This document shows, one piece after another, positions 7,301 to 8,141 of a DNA stretch of 8,141 nucleotides. Position numbers and translations under genes: made by a program. Source of the DNA: Acidithiobacillus ferruginosus (GTDB taxonomy: Bacteria; Pseudomonadota; Gammaproteobacteria; Acidithiobacillales; Acidithiobacillaceae); the NCBI RefSeq assembly GCF_018854495.1, contig NZ_JABBDR010000139.1, positions 1-8,141 of the forward strand. The letters run 5' to 3'. How positions within the stretch are numbered: the first letter of the stretch is position 1; the number at the start of each line of letters is the position of its first letter. The notes beneath the pieces were generated by a model. That model was not told where the DNA came from and did no database searches. It saw only the letters and a program-made list of their open reading frames with translations.

Positions 7301-7738
7301 ATGCTCGCCCTGATCAGTGCACGTCTCGACAAGATGCACATCCCTTACGCGCTGCTCACTGGCAGCACCCGGGATCGCAAGACACCCATCGACCGCTTTC
7401 AGCGCGGTGAAGTGCCGCTCTTCCTGATCAGCCTCAAGGCGGGCGGCGTCGGCCTCAACCTCACGGCAGCAGACACCGTGATTCACTATGACCCGTGGTG
7501 GAACCCCGCCGCCGAAAATCAGGCCACAGACCGCGCCCACCGCATCGGCCAGAAACGTCAGGTTTTTGTTTACAAGCTGATCGTTGCCGGGAGCATTGAA
7601 GAAAAAATCCTGGCCCTGCAGGAGAAAAAGGCCATTCTCGCCGCAGGTGTGCTGGAGAAAGCGCAGAAAGAAAAGCTCCGTTTCGGCCCCGACGACCTGA
7701 CTTCTTTGCTCGCGCCGCTGCCGGAAGCCTTGCGCTGA
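4397..7738 (+). CDS. SWIM zinc-finger SNF2-family helicase/ATPase
   Basis: Large SNF2-type superfamily 2 ATPase, expected to translocate on or remodel nucleic acid or its protein complexes in the cytoplasm. The N-terminal SWIM finger is C85-x-C87-x5-C93-x-H95 (CTCPVGSRCKH), a predicted zinc-binding, nucleic-acid or protein contact module. Residues ~120-640 show no motif I can name. The helicase core begins near 645 (LRAYQQDGLAWL). Motif I is ADDMGLGKT (669-677), the Walker B box is DEAQ (768-771), and motif III is LTGTP (795-799). The C-terminal RecA domain has LLFSQF (961-966), SLKAGGVGLN (1012-1021) and DRAHRIGQ (1045-1052) with the arginine finger. All are intact. I chose ATG 4397 (1113 residues). 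The frame is open to ATG 4232, but the extra 55 residues are Arg/Pro-rich, run across the divergent promoter region and do not look like protein. Only a weak GAG lies upstream of 4397. The gene appears monocistronic. Confidence 0.92.
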   Translation: MPTNNDWMNWHRDASAMPTLGTYGYEDVRRWVGDLEIRKAQPYQKSISHLEQRGSTDLSALVQGTARTPYRVDIHLSQGHLVTLCTCPVGSRCKHVTAVLLALLAGRSHTTPTPAPALRPHVMQWLSELRSHLDPPKSKPPTTTHALYWLLELNSRRHQGPVLSCRKARLNKSGECTGLTPWYNFEGAQRRPPSFIDEADQRALRRLLLEDPYASQTGEFDLGPRHGAAALAILAGTGRLFANSPANPSLRLGDHRPGTLVWKVSKGGEQYPALETTPPATSFLSLDATWYLDGKTGEIGPIETDLPTTVLRDLLQAPPLNAQEAILLREMLEQSVPGLPTPVADPGQGLREIEAPLQALLWCDTLALLGIQAHRDYAGQWSPSCRFDYAQPTFVYGPARVAVDDDSAIQTLNNGEVVRIKRDRTAEKQALQALEKTGLKAASAGLFHSLSPLPHPIYGLASEADWDGLMSTGVETLRERGWEVRWPDGFRHYFLQVDEWDVQVDGAEEGWLGLDVGIVVDGKRLALPPLLGALFARDPRWLNPGGLSTIPDDEHIHLHTPAGVPIQTTADRLKPLVGTLIDLFSLDAGGPLRMSALDAPRLARLVDGSQWRSEGMDAVRALARSLPQNGEIPPVPLPAGFALPLRAYQQDGLAWLQFLREHHLGGILADDMGLGKTAQTLAHLLLEKESGRLTDPALIIMPTSLIHNWREEAARFTPGLRVLSLHGKERGSRFAQIPDNDLILTTYPLIWRDVETLRNQQFHLLILDEAQMVKNAQGRAAEAIREIPTRHRLALTGTPLENHLGELWAQFDFFLPGFLGDQRSFQRVWRGPIERHGDAERLDLLARRVRPFILRRRKEDVAKELPEKTIIIRPMDIEGAQRDLYETVRSAMDERIRQEIAAKGFQRSQIVILDAMLKLRQVCCDPRLLKSEKARKVQDSAKLALLMEMIPELLAEGRQILLFSQFTEMLALISARLDKMHIPYALLTGSTRDRKTPIDRFQRGEVPLFLISLKAGGVGLNLTAADTVIHYDPWWNPAAENQATDRAHRIGQKRQVFVYKLIVAGSIEEKILALQEKKAILAAGVLEKAQKEKLRFGPDDLTSLLAPLPEALR

Positions 7739-7898
7739 GGCAGGAGCGGCGGTGCTTCCTGAATGGCACACTTGGTGGCATGATGTTCTTCAGCAAGCTC
7801 CGGGGGGTCAAGGCGTATGCAGGCAGCACAGACAGCGGACCGATGGCACCATTTCATCCTCGGGGGTGTCCTGCGCCGTTCATCAGGCAGCAACACCG
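7739..7898. other. Intergenic region before the transglycosylase gene
   Basis: This 160-base gap holds no convincing gene. CAGGA at 7741-7745 can pair with TCCTG at 7757-7761, with a partly pairable interior, but no T tract follows, so it is a poor rho-independent terminator. A nine-base direct repeat, ACCGATGGC, occurs at 7839-7847 and again at 7895-7903, the second copy containing the start codon of the next gene. Short open frames from ATG 7780 and ATG 7817 encode 47 and 31 codons without recognisable features. No promoter stands out. Confidence 0.4.
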
Positions 7899-8141
7899 AT
7901 GGCCGCGTTTAAGGCGACCCTGAGAGCACGCTCCTCCCGTCCCGCGGCGGTCCTGGTGTCGCTTGTGCTGTGGATGGGTTGCGGAACACCCATAGCTATG
8001 GCCGGCATCCTCAGTGCCGTTCAGGAGCAACTCCTGAACTCGGCGGCAACCGCCTTCGCTCAGGGTGATTATCGCCCTGCCGCCGATGCACTGCCTGAAT
8101 TAGAAAATACCTACATGGGTCCATGGGTAGGGTACTGGTCT
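7899..8141 (+). CDS. Probable soluble lytic murein transglycosylase, N-terminus (partial)
   Basis: The frame stays open for 81 codons to the window end. It begins with a Sec signal peptide: basic residues (KATLRARSSR, 5-14), a hydrophobic core (AAVLVSLVLWMG, 16-27) and an AMA motif ending at residue 35, a good signal peptidase I site. The mature part (AFAQGDYRPAADALPELENT then GPWVGYW) resembles the alpha-superhelical start of Slt70-type transglycosylases, where a tetratricopeptide-like helix precedes a pattern such as PL.PYVEYW. Such enzymes cleave peptidoglycan glycan strands in the periplasm, forming 1,6-anhydromuramic ends. The catalytic SLT domain would lie downstream of the window, so the function rests on a short stretch. 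The start ATG 7899 lacks a strong Shine-Dalgarno; the frame is also open upstream with GTG at 7866. A Cys at 28 follows WMG, which is not a good lipobox. Confidence 0.6.
   Translation, partial: MAAFKATLRARSSRPAAVLVSLVLWMGCGTPIAMAGILSAVQEQLLNSAATAFAQGDYRPAADALPELENTYMGPWVGYWS

Noticed and set aside
7974..7991. Lipoprotein signal (LWMGC) in the transglycosylase N-terminus
   Set aside because: Tryptophan and methionine at the -3 and -2 positions do not fit a lipobox, while the AMA motif seven residues later is a good signal peptidase I site.
1..8141. CRISPR arrays, tRNA or rRNA genes, riboswitches, retron-like or diversity-generating elements
   Set aside because: I saw no regularly spaced repeats, no tRNA or rRNA signature and no reverse transcriptase motif on either strand.

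Overview
The window looks like chromosomal DNA from a GC-rich gammaproteobacterium-like organism, possibly an Acidithiobacillus or relative. That guess rests on the GC-rich coding style and the mix of genes; no marker gene settles it. Five protein-coding loci fill almost the whole window. Two of them are cut by its ends or by an insertion, and no gene-free stretch exceeds about 180 bases.

Left end (1-701, minus strand): positions 1-75 are the terminal end of an IS3-family insertion sequence, with the first codons of its transposase orfA. It sits inside a SNF2/DEAH-type helicase gene that reads leftward from a TTG at 701. The helicase is intact only for its first 208 residues: motif I, the DEAH box and the TATP motif are present. 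It then runs into the IS and stops after about 21 foreign codons. Full-length relatives are several times longer and often sit in defence or restriction-modification loci, so a defence locus may continue beyond the left edge.

Centre-left (702-2461): a short divergent intergenic region with overlapping inverted repeats separates the helicase from ybiT, an ABC-F ATPase on the plus strand. ybiT starts at TTG 869, giving 530 residues, the same length as E. coli YbiT.

Centre (2474-4220, minus strand): a phosphomannomutase/phosphoglucomutase-family gene, followed with a 17-base overlap by a small two-helix membrane protein. Both converge on ybiT.

Right (4397-8141, plus strand): a complete SWIM-zinc-finger SNF2 ATPase (about 1113 residues) diverges from the mutase. 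After a 160-base gap comes the secreted N-terminus of a probable soluble lytic transglycosylase, cut by the window end.

The intact genes are housekeeping-type (translation, sugar-phosphate metabolism, DNA/RNA remodelling, cell-wall turnover) and do not form one pathway. The accessory signal is at the left edge: a helicase interrupted by an IS. I found no CRISPR array, tRNA, rRNA or convincing new multi-gene system.
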